Source: Nitrospira sp. (GTDB taxonomy: Bacteria > Nitrospirota > Nitrospiria > Nitrospirales > Nitrospiraceae). Taken from it: a stretch of 58,737 nt of DNA. This document shows positions 24,716 to 34,168 of the stretch, piece by piece. The position numbers and the translations under genes were made by a program. Location: contig JADYYH010000016.1 of NCBI GenBank assembly GCA_020853775.1, positions 1-58,737 of the forward strand, in the 5' to 3' direction. A model generated the notes under the pieces. It saw only the letters and a list, made by a program, of their open reading frames with translations. It was not told the DNA's origin and searched no databases. Within the stretch, counting starts at the first letter, position 1, and each line of letters starts with the position of its first letter.

Positions 24716-26908
24716 ATGGCGCTACCCCGTGTGCTCCTCATCATTCCCCCGCTCACGCAATTAAACACGCCGTATCCCGCGACGGCCTACCTCACAGGCT
24801 TCCTGCGATCTCGAGGGTACGAAGCGGAACAGGCCGATCTCGGCCTCGACATGATCCTGCGTCTATTCTCACGGCCCGGACTTCAGGAGGCGTTCTGTCG
24901 CATCAAATCCAGCAAGAGGCCCTGGCGCGGAGAGGTGCAGCAGTTCCTGGCGCTCGAAGACAGCTATCTGGCGACTATCGAACCGGTCATCGCCTTTCTT
25001 CAGGGGAAGGATCCGATGCTGGCTCCGCATCTTGCCCGGCCCGGATTTCTTCCGGAAGGTCCTCGCTTCGCCGCCGACGGGCGACCGGGATCGAGCCCTT
25101 TCCCTACTTCTCCGACCGACAGCGCCCGTCACCGCGCGACGCTGTATTTGGAAGATTTGACTGACCTCCTCCATGAAACCATCGCGCCCCACTTACTCCT
25201 GAATCGTTATGCTGAGCAGATCATGCAGGCGACCTCCTCATTCGATGGAATTGAACAGGCGCTGGCCGGGCCCCTCAGTTTCACGGACGAGCTCCTCCTT
25301 GAGGCGCTCGCCCCCATCCTCGCCGACCGCTCGCCCGATGTGGTGGGTCTGACCGTGCCGTTTCCCGGCAATCTGTTCGGCGCGTTGCGCATTGCACAGG
25401 CGGTCAAGGCGCAGCGGCCGGCGACTGCCGTCGTCCTGGGCGGGGGCTATGTCAACACAGAACTCAGGCGACTAGAAGACCCGCGCCTGTTCCGATACGT
25501 GGACTACGTTACGCTGGATGACGGCGAACGGCCCTTTCTGTGCCTACTCGACTTTCTGGCTGGGGCACGGCCACTGACCACTCTGTGCCGCACCTTTGTG
25601 CTGGCCGACGGGGAGGTGCAATTTCGAAACGGCAACACCGAGCCCGACATCCCCATGCATGAACTCGGCACACCGACCTACAAGGGCCTCCCGTTGGGCC
25701 GTTACCTCTCGATCCTCGACAGCCTCAATCCGATGCACCGGCTCTGGTCGGAGGGCCATTGGAATAAACTGACCGTCGCGCACGGCTGTTACTGGAAACA
25801 ATGCACGTTCTGCGATGTCGGGCTGAGCTACATTGCGCGCTATGAGATGACGCCCACCGACGTCCTGATCGAGCAGATCGAGGCCTTGATCCAAGAGACC
25901 GGCCAGCGCGGGTTTCACTTCGTCGACGAAGCCGCGCCACCGGCCGCCTTAAAAGCCCTGGCACTTCGCCTCTTAGAAACGAATCAAACCATTTCCTGGT
26001 GGGGGAACATCCGCTTCGAGGAAGCCTTTTCACCGGACCTGGCGAGGCTTCTGGCGGCATCCGGCTGCATCGCCCTCACGGCAGGACTTGAAGCGGCCTC
26101 TGACCGTTTGCTCCGGCAGATGAAAAAGGGAATTACGGTGGACCAAACGGCCAGAGTCGCCGCGGCCTTTCGTCATGCCGGCATTCTGGTCCATGCCTAC
26201 CTCATGTACGGAATGCCGGGGGAAACCATCGCCGACACAGTGGATTCTCTGGAACGGGTCCGGCAATTGTTTGCCGACAATTTGTTGCAATCGGCATTCT
26301 GGCACCGCTTTACGGTCACCGCCCACAGCCCGGTGGGACTCAATCCCGCCGCGGACGGCATCACCATTCTCGGGCCGTCATTCGAAGGGTTCGCCGAAAA
26401 CGATCTCCGTCATGCCGACCCCCGCGCCTCCTGCCCGCCTTGGCTCGGCGAAGGCCTTCGCACGGCCATTCTCAACTACATCGAGCAAGCAGGGCTGACC
26501 GTGCCGGTCCAACAATGGTTTCCAGAAGCCGTGCAACCTCCTCGCGTCGCAAAAACCTGGCTGACCCGGGCGTTGGCCGATGCGGCCCCCGAACCTCTGA
26601 CCGCCGAGCGGCGGTGCGTCTGGATCGGTGGACGTCCGGTCGTGGCGGCAGAAGGCACTATGCGCACCAAGATCATCCTGCCGACTTGCATGGAGGATTT
26701 CTCCATCAGCGTCTCCTCAGATCAGGTCCACTGGCTCCTCGATCTGCTCCGGAATGCCAGTCCCTCACCACACCGGGACGGGCACGACTACCCCCGATTG
26801 GCCGAGGCGCGCGAGCGTTTTCCCCGAACCGGCGCACGCGGATTCGATCGCTTTGCCAAAACCGCTGCCTGGCACAACACTCGCCAAGCAGGACTGCTGC
26901 TGGTCTGA
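24716..26908 (+). CDS. B12-binding-domain radical SAM protein
   Basis: 730 residues. The N-terminal region starts LPRVLLIIPPLTQLNTPYP, with YLTGFLRSRGYEAEQADLGL, as in cobalamin-binding radical SAM enzymes. A Rossmann-like core around VVGLTVPFPGNLFGAL and VVLGGGYVNTEL follows. The radical SAM cluster motif is C358, C363, C366 (HGCYWKQCTFCD), with four residues between the first two cysteines rather than the usual three. SAM-binding features FHFVDEAAPP and LTAGLEAASDRLLRQMKKG follow. The product is unknown. It lies 65 bases after the HD-GYP gene and could be co-transcribed. The start matches the conserved beginning. Confidence 0.85.
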   Translation: MALPRVLLIIPPLTQLNTPYPATAYLTGFLRSRGYEAEQADLGLDMILRLFSRPGLQEAFCRIKSSKRPWRGEVQQFLALEDSYLATIEPVIAFLQGKDPMLAPHLARPGFLPEGPRFAADGRPGSSPFPTSPTDSARHRATLYLEDLTDLLHETIAPHLLLNRYAEQIMQATSSFDGIEQALAGPLSFTDELLLEALAPILADRSPDVVGLTVPFPGNLFGALRIAQAVKAQRPATAVVLGGGYVNTELRRLEDPRLFRYVDYVTLDDGERPFLCLLDFLAGARPLTTLCRTFVLADGEVQFRNGNTEPDIPMHELGTPTYKGLPLGRYLSILDSLNPMHRLWSEGHWNKLTVAHGCYWKQCTFCDVGLSYIARYEMTPTDVLIEQIEALIQETGQRGFHFVDEAAPPAALKALALRLLETNQTISWWGNIRFEEAFSPDLARLLAASGCIALTAGLEAASDRLLRQMKKGITVDQTARVAAAFRHAGILVHAYLMYGMPGETIADTVDSLERVRQLFADNLLQSAFWHRFTVTAHSPVGLNPAADGITILGPSFEGFAENDLRHADPRASCPPWLGEGLRTAILNYIEQAGLTVPVQQWFPEAVQPPRVAKTWLTRALADAAPEPLTAERRCVWIGGRPVVAAEGTMRTKIILPTCMEDFSISVSSDQVHWLLDLLRNASPSPHRDGHDYPRLAEARERFPRTGARGFDRFAKTAAWHNTRQAGLLLV

Positions 26909-27047
26909 ACCTGACCGGCACGCATGCACGCCAACAGCGCCCTTCCCCCTGTCCACATGTCAGTGGCATGCTGCCGGTCATGGCATGGTGTTTCTGGCCC
27001 TGAGCAGCCAAGGCGTCAAGTCGGCAGGGTGCCTGGCTACAACACAA

Positions 27048-27081
27048 CAAGAGGAGTCGGCCTATCGGCCGACTCCTCTTG
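27048..27081 (-). terminator. strong bidirectional hairpin terminator
   Basis: A 15-base perfect stem (CAAGAGGAGTCGGCC with its complement) and a TATC loop. On the minus strand it is followed by TTGTGTTGTAG, so it should end the peroxiredoxin transcript; it may also stop read-through from the radical SAM gene. Confidence 0.85.
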
Positions 27082-27113
27082 CTCTGCCTGGACAATGGTA
27101 GGAGCTGCTGCCG

Positions 27114-27749
27114 TTACTTGTTGGGTTGCGGTGTCAGACGCAGATACGGCTTCACCGACTTGAATCCTTTGGGGAATAGGGTCTTGGCTTCGGCATCGCT
27201 CACCGCCGGGGTGATGATGCAATCCTGGCCATCCTTCCAATTCACCGGCGTCGCCACTTTATATTTGGCAGTCAATTGCAGGGAATCCACCACCCGCAGC
27301 AATTCATCGAAATTCCTGCCGCACGACGCCGGATAGGTCAGCATCAGCTTGATCTTCTTGTCGGGGCCGATGACAAACACCGACCGCACCGTCATGCTGT
27401 CCAGCGAGTTCGGGTGAATCATGTCGTACAAGTTGGCGACCTTCTTCTCGGGGTCGGCGATGATCGGATAGGTCACCGTGCAGTTTTGCGTCTCATTGAT
27501 GTCGTTCATCCAGCCGCGATGCGAATCAAGCGGGTCCACACTGATGGCCAAAATCTTCACGCCGCGCTTCTCGAATTCGCCCTTGATTCTGGCCATGTAA
27601 CCCAATTCCGTCGTGCACACCGGGGTATAGTCCTTCGGGTGCGAAAACAAAATTCCCCACCCGTTCCCCAGCCAGTCATGAAAATTAATCGTGCCGTCGG
27701 TCGTTTCCGCTTTAAAATTCGGGGCATCGTCGCCCAGTCGTAATCCCAT
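27114..27749 (-). CDS. 1-Cys peroxiredoxin (Prx6 type)
   Basis: 211 residues. It reduces hydrogen peroxide and organic peroxides. The peroxidatic cysteine is C45 in HPKDYTPVCTTELGYMA, and the long C-terminal domain with RVVDSLQLTAKYKVATPVNW is typical of the Prx6 class. A second cysteine in YPASCGRNFDEL replaces the usual threonine, so a disulfide partner is conceivable. No signal peptide. It is monocistronic with the hairpin terminator at 27048. Confidence 0.94.
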   Translation of the reverse strand: MGLRLGDDAPNFKAETTDGTINFHDWLGNGWGILFSHPKDYTPVCTTELGYMARIKGEFEKRGVKILAISVDPLDSHRGWMNDINETQNCTVTYPIIADPEKKVANLYDMIHPNSLDSMTVRSVFVIGPDKKIKLMLTYPASCGRNFDELLRVVDSLQLTAKYKVATPVNWKDGQDCIITPAVSDAEAKTLFPKGFKSVKPYLRLTPQPNK

Positions 27750-27951
27750 GATTTCCCTCCTTCAATATCTCGTCGAACGTGGTGAAAGAATTGGCACATG
27801 AAAGCCGACAATCGTGTAAGACTACCGTTTCTGAGCAGGAAGGCGCAAGCGGGAAGGGGTGCTGGCACGCAGCGGGAGCCATGACAACGATACTCCCCTC
27901 AAGTTTCGGCTCCTGGTTCCGATAAGGAACACAGGTGCCAAAGGAGCTCGC

Positions 27952-28320
27952 ATGGACAACATGAGACCACCCGCGACTGGACTTAGGATCGCCAACGATG
28001 CCATGTACCGTCTCCTTCGCGAGGGGTGCATCAAGGAATTTAACGTCAAACGTGCGGCAGGTGAACCGGTCGACCTGACCCGCTGCGATCTGCGCGGGCT
28101 GGATTTGCGCGGATTGGAAGTCGACGGATTGGATTTCAGCGAATGTTATTTCCGGCAGGCGGACCTTCGCGGCATCGACTTCCGCAAAGCCAAGCTGGAA
28201 GGCGCCAGCATCAACGCCGCAAAAATTTCAGGGGCGTATTTCCCGATCGACTTAACCGCCAGTGAGATCGAACTCTCGCTCCTGCACGGCACGCGGATGC
28301 GGTACCAGCCCAAGCCCTAG
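27952..28320 (+). CDS. pentapeptide-repeat protein
   Basis: 122 residues. Residues 40-105 show A(D/N)Lxx-type repeats: VDLTRCDLRGLDLRGLEVDG, LDFSECYFRQADLRGIDFRK and AKLEGASINAAKI, which fold as a right-handed four-sided beta-helix. Such proteins can mimic DNA (gyrase protection) or serve as structural modules; too few repeats are present to choose. AAAGGAG lies 6 bases before the ATG. It ends 14 bases before the convergent DUF748 gene. Confidence 0.85.
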   Translation: MDNMRPPATGLRIANDAMYRLLREGCIKEFNVKRAAGEPVDLTRCDLRGLDLRGLEVDGLDFSECYFRQADLRGIDFRKAKLEGASINAAKISGAYFPIDLTASEIELSLLHGTRMRYQPKP

Positions 28321-28334
28321 CCTCCCCGGATCGG

Positions 28335-31274
28335 TCAGCTCCCCGTCAAACTCAAATGGACTTGAATCTGCGGCTTGTCCGATGCCACGAGTTCGGCCTC
28401 GACGAGAAAGACCCGTTCATCGGGCAAGTGGCCTTGCTCGATCAGATGTTCGCGAATGGCCTTCGCGCGTTCCTGCGCCAGAGCCCGCAGTTCAGAATCC
28501 TCCACCGTCATGGCAGGAAAGAGTTGCTGCCGGAGTTCATCGGCGGTCAACACCCGCTCAACGGATTTTCCTCCGGGAAGATCTTCCCGCTTCATCGGCT
28601 GCTTCCCCAACTTCTCCGCATAGAGGTCGCTGAGGAGCTCGAACTCACGCGAGGGAGAGGGCACAGCTTGCACGTTCTTCGTGCCTCCCTGCGTGAACCG
28701 CCGTTGGACTTCGGTGGCGATCTTCTGCAAAGCAAGGGCCTGTCGATCCCTTGTTGGGTCGGCAATTCCCGTGACATCCACCCGTAGCGCGGGCCGCTCC
28801 TGTAAGGCCTTGGCGATCGATTCCAATTTCCGTTGTTCCGCCGCCTCGAGGCCCTCGCTTCCCGCCTGAAACTCCACAAACTGTAAGTCTTCTCCACCGC
28901 CGCCAACGAGTCCGCCCAGCGCCGAAAACGGAGAGGTGGCCACTTTGGTGAGGAGGTTCACCAGCGCGTTCAACACGACCCGCCCGTACCGGAAATCGGG
29001 TTCGTTCAAATCGCCTCGCACCGGCATATCGATATCGATCCGGCCCCGCCGGTCCTTCAACAGACCCACGGCCAGGCGGACCGGGAGCGTCGTCGCATCC
29101 GGGCTGTCAGTCTTGTCTCCGAACGTCAACTGATCGACCAGCAGCTTATTCTCCCCGACCAATTGCTTTTTGGAGATCTGATACATGAGATCCAGCGAGA
29201 GCTTTCCCTTTGTGATCGGATAGCCCACGAACTTGCCCGCATAAGGCGAGACAGGTGTCAAATCCACTCCCTGGAATACAAACGTCAGATGCGTAAACGT
29301 GTCTTCGCTCAGCGGGTTGATCTGCCCCTGGATCTTCAGCGGTGCGACCTCGTCCACCTTTCCGGCCAAGGCCACCTCTGCCTTGGCAATCTGCCGTGAC
29401 GAAAGGCCCTTGATCGTGCCCGTCAGATCCGTGATACCGGTGGTCACGGTCGGGGTGATCGATTCATCGATGAAGGTCGCCGACAAGTTGGTCAACCGGA
29501 CGGTGGCGATCTCAACCGGTGTGGGGGCCGCAGCCTTCTTAGGTGTATCGGTCTCGACCGGCTTCGATGCGGGAGCCGGAGGGGCATTGGGCGGACGCAG
29601 CACGCGCGAGAGATTGGTCGTCCCGTCCTTGTCGGTGACGAGACGTATCGCCGGATCTCGTAACGCGATTTCGCCGATCTTGACGGTTGTCGGCGCCACA
29701 TCCAACGCCATGTTGCTCAAGCTGAGGGCGGTCCATCCAAGAAACTCCTTCGATGAAACCCGGTCGGCCAGGTGAAGCGTATTGAGCCCGGCCTGGCCTT
29801 TGTACTGCATCATCGGCTCCGCTTCATGGCGGCTCCGATAGACGAGTTCTCCGTCCAACGCACATTCACCGTCCAGGATCTGAAGCTGAACGAACGGATC
29901 GAGGTACGCTTGGAACGGCCGCAGTTCGATATGATCCAGCTTGAGCGCCAGCGCAGCTTGCAGGGAATCGAGACGGAGCGTGCCCTTGCTTTCCACCGTG
30001 CCCCGCTGATTGAGCCGGAAACCGGCCGTGACCGGCATCGCACCCTGAAACGGCACCTGCACATCGTTCATCGTCATATGCAGATCGTCGAGCGTGAGTT
30101 CAACCGGCGTCGCAAGACTTCGATCTTCAAACGCCACCTGAGTGTGTGCGATCTCCACCGCCTGCACGGCCACCTTCCAGGGTTGTCCTGCTTCTGCAGC
30201 AGGAGGCTCCGGCTGGGCAGAGGCTTCCGTCGTGGCGGCAACCGGCGCAAAGAGCGATTGAAAGTTCACCACCTTATCCTGTCCAAGCCAGGCGCGAATC
30301 TCCGCGCCGGTCAAGGCTACGGTGCCGATTCCCAACTCGCGCTTCAACAGGTCCATGCTGATGCCGTCGATCCCGAAAGAGGGCACGGTCAGCACCGGCT
30401 CGCGATTCCCTGCTTCAGACAGCCGGAAATCCGCCAACTGCACCTTGCCCTCTGTCATCCGCAGATTGACCGGCGCGAGGTGCGTATCGAAGTGATAGCG
30501 GGCATCGACCAACAATATCCCGCTCAAGATATCGAAGCGAAACCGGTCACGAAGGCTGGGCCAAAACGTATTCAGGCTGACATGCGACAGCGAGACATGC
30601 CCGTCCGACTCCATGGGATCGAGGTGCAAGGTGCCTTCCCACGCCAGCACTTCGCCTTCCCCGAACTCCGCGGTGAAGGCATAGGCATTTTCCCCTCCAC
30701 GCCGGCTGCTGAAGTTCCGTACCGAAATTTCAATGGGCACTACATCAATCGTCACGGGCCTTTTCTTCGAATCATCCCGATACTCGATCACGCCGCGTTG
30801 AATGCTGAGCAGCCGAACCTCAACAGACGGCATCTCCCCCTTGCTTGGTTGCTCCGCCGGTGGCGCAGGCCGGTTCGCCTCTTCGGAGGGGCGCGGGACC
30901 AGGCCGAGAAGATTAAGTTTCCCGTCTGCCTGCAGATGCACGAGTCCAAAGGGGAGAATCAGACGGATCTCATCGAACAGGTATGAAGAACGGACCAGCG
31001 ACGTCGCTTCAAAATTGACGAACAGTTCCTGAAACCCGAGCATGGGCGTGCGGTCCGGCTCCTGAATCTCAAAGCCGGTGAGTTCCACGGAAAAGGTAAA
31101 GGGATTAAGCCGGACATCGTCAAGCACGACGGGATGCCCTAAACGTTCGGACAGCGCAGGGATGCCGTAGGTCTTTACCGCATAGGGAACGACCAGAAAA
31201 CCCAACAGCGCATACAACGCCAACAGGCTACTGAGCACAAAGAGCAGGATGCGATAGCGGGAGAGGAACTTCAT
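28335..31274 (-). CDS. DUF748 protein of the AsmA-like envelope family
   Basis: 979 residues. An N-terminal membrane helix (RILLFVLSSLLALYALLGFL) precedes a long beta-rich periplasmic region resembling AsmA/TamB-like lipid-transport or outer-membrane-assembly proteins. A central Pro/Ala-rich linker is near residue 555-575. The C-terminal DUF748 end has AEQRKLESIAKALQERPALR and DVTGIADPTRDRQAL, an OmpA-like part. Homologues are about 1000 residues, so it is full length. It starts 20 bases downstream of tRNA-Arg on the same strand. Substrate unknown; an envelope role is inferred from the fold. Confidence 0.85.
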   Translation of the reverse strand: MKFLSRYRILLFVLSSLLALYALLGFLVVPYAVKTYGIPALSERLGHPVVLDDVRLNPFTFSVELTGFEIQEPDRTPMLGFQELFVNFEATSLVRSSYLFDEIRLILPFGLVHLQADGKLNLLGLVPRPSEEANRPAPPAEQPSKGEMPSVEVRLLSIQRGVIEYRDDSKKRPVTIDVVPIEISVRNFSSRRGGENAYAFTAEFGEGEVLAWEGTLHLDPMESDGHVSLSHVSLNTFWPSLRDRFRFDILSGILLVDARYHFDTHLAPVNLRMTEGKVQLADFRLSEAGNREPVLTVPSFGIDGISMDLLKRELGIGTVALTGAEIRAWLGQDKVVNFQSLFAPVAATTEASAQPEPPAAEAGQPWKVAVQAVEIAHTQVAFEDRSLATPVELTLDDLHMTMNDVQVPFQGAMPVTAGFRLNQRGTVESKGTLRLDSLQAALALKLDHIELRPFQAYLDPFVQLQILDGECALDGELVYRSRHEAEPMMQYKGQAGLNTLHLADRVSSKEFLGWTALSLSNMALDVAPTTVKIGEIALRDPAIRLVTDKDGTTNLSRVLRPPNAPPAPASKPVETDTPKKAAAPTPVEIATVRLTNLSATFIDESITPTVTTGITDLTGTIKGLSSRQIAKAEVALAGKVDEVAPLKIQGQINPLSEDTFTHLTFVFQGVDLTPVSPYAGKFVGYPITKGKLSLDLMYQISKKQLVGENKLLVDQLTFGDKTDSPDATTLPVRLAVGLLKDRRGRIDIDMPVRGDLNEPDFRYGRVVLNALVNLLTKVATSPFSALGGLVGGGGEDLQFVEFQAGSEGLEAAEQRKLESIAKALQERPALRVDVTGIADPTRDRQALALQKIATEVQRRFTQGGTKNVQAVPSPSREFELLSDLYAEKLGKQPMKREDLPGGKSVERVLTADELRQQLFPAMTVEDSELRALAQERAKAIREHLIEQGHLPDERVFLVEAELVASDKPQIQVHLSLTGS

Positions 31275-31294
31275 CGCAGGAACACAGCGGAAGG

Positions 31295-31371
<77 letters not shown>

Positions 31372-31380
31372 GTTGCGTCA

Positions 31381-31840
31381 ATGATTTGTATTCTTACTGT
31401 AATGATGAGGATTCATCAAGAGTCATCACCGTGTCAACGGTGGGCTATCTATCTAATGTTGGTGCTGCCTGAGTCAAGTCTCACGGCCCACTCGCGTTTA
31501 TCGCTGTCGTCACTGCCATGCCGCCTTGCCCTTCTCTGGTCGGCCGAGGAGACAATGCCGAGTCGCGTAGACGGGTACTGTATGAGGCTTTGTTCCACCA
31601 GCGCGGTCTTGCTTTACCGGCTAAGTTGCTGATGTGGTCGGTCTTTATACGTGAAGACCTGCTGAACGGCAAGACCGCGAGTGCGAGAACCTCACGAGAA
31701 GATCCGGGTTGGCATCGTGCGTCGAAGGAGCCTGGCAGCGACAGGAGTATGAATAGTCGCAGAGTCAAGCCTCACAGGGCAGCGCGCTGCATGCGATGGC
31801 GGCTTGCAGATTCGAGGAAGGGCCGGTCCGGGTGGGTGGC
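31381..31840. other. 460-base gap with no recognisable gene
   Basis: Several short open frames exist on both strands, but none has a Shine-Dalgarno site together with coding-like codon use. A small inverted repeat CACCGT-GTCA-ACGGTG lies near 31427. It is just upstream of tRNA-Arg and could hold its promoter or be decayed DNA. Confidence 0.5.
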
Positions 31841-31841
31841 G

Positions 31842-31877
31842 CCCTCTCAACGATGATGCGTCATGTCGTTGAGAGGG
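31842..31877 (-). terminator. 12-base-stem hairpin at the end of the metallothionein unit
   Basis: CCCTCTCAACGA and TCGTTGAGAGGG pair perfectly around a 12-base loop. The loop holds the TGA that closes the frame continuing past the metallothionein stop. Likely transcription end of that unit; no long U-tract. Confidence 0.65.
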
Positions 31878-32028
31878 ACCGGCTGATCAGCGTAGTCGCA
31901 GTCTCGTTGTCGGTGGCTTCGATTTCGACACGGTCTCCGCCTTTGAACCCGCCATCGTCTGTGTTGCCGATTGTATTGAAACCCAAGCCGGAAAAAACGT
32001 CCCGGAGTACGGATACGTCTGCACGCTG
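31861..32028 (-). CDS. coding-like in-frame extension past the metallothionein TAG
   Basis: Reading on in the same frame after the TAG at 32029-32031 gives 55 codons to a TGA at 31861-31863. The sequence includes DVSVLRDVFSGLGFNTIG and GDRVEIEATDNETATTLI, with strong RNY-type codon pattern and no rare residues. It has no ATG or GTG start of its own; TTG about 14 codons in has no Shine-Dalgarno site. It could be a read-through tail, the downstream half of a gene split by a stop mutation, or a separate small gene with an unusual start. I do not recognise the sequence. Confidence 0.4.
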   Translation of the reverse strand, partial: QRADVSVLRDVFSGLGFNTIGNTDDGGFKGGDRVEIEATDNETATTLISRSLSTT

Positions 32029-32202
32029 CTAATGCGGGCTTTTGCAGTTTGGATGGGGGCAGGGGCAGATGGCAGAACCGGTCTGCCCGCTCGCCACCGA
32101 TTCACACTCACGACTGCAATAGGCCTCGTCGGTCACCCGGCATCCACATCCGTAGTGGGCACAGGTCTGTCCTTTTTGTTTGACTGTCGTCGTGGTGCTC
32201 AT
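32029..32202 (-). CDS. bacterial metallothionein
   Basis: 57 residues with eight cysteines and several histidines: TCAHYGCGC, EAYCSRECE and ICPCPHPNCKSPH. This matches the SmtA/BmtA family, which binds zinc, cadmium or copper ions as a cluster; the EAYCSxxC core is shared with Pseudomonas metallothioneins. AGGAGG lies 8 bases before the ATG at 32202. An upstream in-frame ATG at 32250 would add 16 unlikely residues. A coding-like frame continues past its TAG and ends at a hairpin. It is divergent from the Nudix gene. Confidence 0.85.
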   Translation of the reverse strand: MSTTTTVKQKGQTCAHYGCGCRVTDEAYCSRECESVASGQTGSAICPCPHPNCKSPH

Positions 32203-32396
32203 GGTCGTGCCTCCTGACAATGATGGTCCGACTACTGCGTATAGCGCCATTCCTCGCGAGTGGGAGCTAGCAATGCGCCTAGAGCTGACGACGGGCGCGG
32301 TCAGGTCTTCAGCGCAGTTTGGCGAGGTTCATCGTGGCGCGAGCAGCACCATCATTGAGGGAGGCCTCTATGAAGCGACGGGAATAGACGATGTGC

Positions 32397-32426
32397 TTCA
32401 CCTGACTGGGGCGTATAGGCTATGGT
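32397..32426 (+). promoter_or_regulatory. possible leaderless promoter of the Nudix gene
   Basis: TTCACC (32397-32402), 18 bases, TATGGT (32421-32426), five bases, then the ATG at 32432. No Shine-Dalgarno site is present. Weak -35. Confidence 0.3.
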
Positions 32427-32431
32427 GCGAC

Positions 32432-32836
32432 ATGGCCGTGCGCAATGTGGCTCTCTTCATTCTGTATACCGCATCGGGGCGTCTCCTCCTCCAGCACCGC
32501 ACCCCCGACGCCCCTCGTTTACCTAATTACTGGGCATTTTTTGGAGGCGGGATAGAGCCAGGAGAACATCCATCGGACGCACTCAAGCGCGAGGTGAGAG
32601 AAGAATTGTCGTATCACGTACAAGACCCGTATTTTCTCATGACACAAGTGTTTAGAGAGGGCGAGGACGAGAATACGAAATATGTCTTCGTTGAACGATA
32701 CGAAGACCAACCGCTTGAATTAGGAGAGGGACAGGCCATGGGCTGGTTTCTCCCTGACGAAACGCACGACTTGCAAATGGTCGACCACGATCGTGCCATT
32801 GTGGAACGAGTGCGGCAGTATTTGCGCGAACGGTAA
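32432..32836 (+). CDS. Nudix hydrolase
   Basis: 134 residues starting MAVRNVALFILYTASGRLLL. The Nudix box GGIEPGEHPSDALKREVREE has the G, E and REVxEE metal-binding residues. It is probably a pyrophosphohydrolase for a nucleotide or sugar-nucleotide; the substrate is not readable. The frame extends upstream to 32180 but without homology, so I use the ATG at 32432. Confidence 0.85.
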   Translation: MAVRNVALFILYTASGRLLLQHRTPDAPRLPNYWAFFGGGIEPGEHPSDALKREVREELSYHVQDPYFLMTQVFREGEDENTKYVFVERYEDQPLELGEGQAMGWFLPDETHDLQMVDHDRAIVERVRQYLRER

Positions 32837-33109
32837 GCGCTGCCGCAGGGCACATGGTTCGAGTCTCATCGAGAGTGGGCCAATCCCCTCCCGCGAATAC
32901 ATCTCTTCTGTCCGCCCCGCCGTGGTGAAACGATACGCCCCCTCGCCGTACGACGGGCGATGCCATTCGAATTTAGCCGAGGATCCGATCGAACTCGCAC
33001 CAAAACGCCGTGAGTGCCGTATAATGCCCGCCCGCAGGAGCTGATCGTCCCACCTTCACACTGGTGGATATGATCAGCCGCTCGTTCGACCTTCATCAAG
33101 GAGACCACC

Positions 33110-33961
33110 ATGTCGCCACGCACACGTTCCACTTCCCCGACTCGACGACCCCGATCCAAGAACTCTGTGCTCGACTATCCAGGATACGCCCTCAAAGCCG
33201 GAGTCATCGCCCCATCGACGATTCGAGCCGTCCAACGCCGATTAAACCAGGTGGGATGCGGGCCGATCCCCGTGAGCGGCCTCTTTGACCGCCGGACGCA
33301 GGAAGCCGTGCGCCTTCTGCAAGCGCGCTCAGTCGATGGGCAGGGACAATCGCTCAAGATCGACGGCGTGGTCGGGCCACTCACCTGGGCCGCACTCTTC
33401 GGAGCGCATAGGATACCTTCGATAGCCACCAGGCCGATCTCCGCTTTGGTGAAAGCCACCCTCAGCGTCGCCTCATCACAGGTCGGGGTGATGGAAGACC
33501 CGCCCGGTTCAAACCGCGGGCCCAAAGTGGATGAATATCTCAGAGCGGCGGGACTCGATCCTTCGGCCGGGAGTTTCGCCTGGTGCGCGGCCTTCGTGTA
33601 TTGGTCGTTCAATCAGGCGGCAACCAGGCTGGGAACTGCCAATCCCGCCATTCGCACGGCAGGCGTGCTGGATCATTGGAACAAAGCCGGAAAGGCCGGT
33701 ATCACCCGTTTGCTGGCAGGGCAGATCTTGGCCGATCTCTCGCTGCTGAAGCCGGGACTTGTCTTTGTCATCAACACCGGCGGAGGCCATGGACACATGG
33801 GTCTCGTGGAAGACTTTCGCGACGATCGGTTGATCACGATCGAAGGGAACACGAATCTCCCCGGCGACCGCGAAGGTGTGGGCGTCTTTCGTCGAAACGG
33901 TCGCACCATAAGCGACATCAATCGTGGTTTCCTGAGTTACGAGATGTCGTCCGACGCATGA
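33110..33961 (+). CDS. peptidoglycan-binding plus CHAP-domain hydrolase
   Basis: 283 residues. After a basic N-terminal stretch, residues 45-105 form a peptidoglycan-binding domain (STIRAVQRRLNQVG, then GLFDRRTQEAVRLLQARSVD and VVGPLTWAALFG). Residues 125-280 form a CHAP domain with the catalytic cysteine in FAWCAAFVYWSF and the histidine in GGGHGHMGLVEDF. CHAP enzymes are amidases or endopeptidases that cut peptidoglycan or glutathionylspermidine. No clear signal peptide, so export would need another route, or it is a phage-like lysin. AAGGAG lies 8 bases before the ATG. Confidence 0.85.
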   Translation: MSPRTRSTSPTRRPRSKNSVLDYPGYALKAGVIAPSTIRAVQRRLNQVGCGPIPVSGLFDRRTQEAVRLLQARSVDGQGQSLKIDGVVGPLTWAALFGAHRIPSIATRPISALVKATLSVASSQVGVMEDPPGSNRGPKVDEYLRAAGLDPSAGSFAWCAAFVYWSFNQAATRLGTANPAIRTAGVLDHWNKAGKAGITRLLAGQILADLSLLKPGLVFVINTGGGHGHMGLVEDFRDDRLITIEGNTNLPGDREGVGVFRRNGRTISDINRGFLSYEMSSDA

Positions 33962-34084
33962 CGATCATGAAGCGGCGATGATCGACGCCCACTTTTCCAT
34001 CGTCCAGGTCCCATCGGCCCTACCATTCTCTATACGAGGTTTGTACTATGGCCTGATGTGCTTCCATGTGTGCGCGTGACCGCA

Positions 34085-34168
34085 ATGAACCCTGACCCCT
34101 CGGTGAAAGAAAAGTAGGCGCGGGAGTTTTTCCACCGCGTCTACCATGACCGGCGCCTTCTCTCGCTC
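34085..34168 (+). other. in-frame upstream segment of the P450 gene interrupted by TAG
   Basis: ATG 34085 opens MNPDPSVKEK, then TAG (34115-34117), then AREFFHRVYHDRRLLSL leading in the same frame into the P450 ATG at 34169. The post-TAG codons look coding. This may be a nonsense mutation that shortens the N-terminus, or an accidental upstream mini-frame. Confidence 0.35.

Noticed and set aside
27048-27081. operator for the peroxiredoxin gene
   Set aside because: The palindrome is downstream of the gene and has terminator form, not an upstream operator position.
29772-30986. 404-codon plus-strand frame
   Set aside because: It is antisense to the DUF748 gene, with the histidine/arginine-rich composition typical of a shadow frame.
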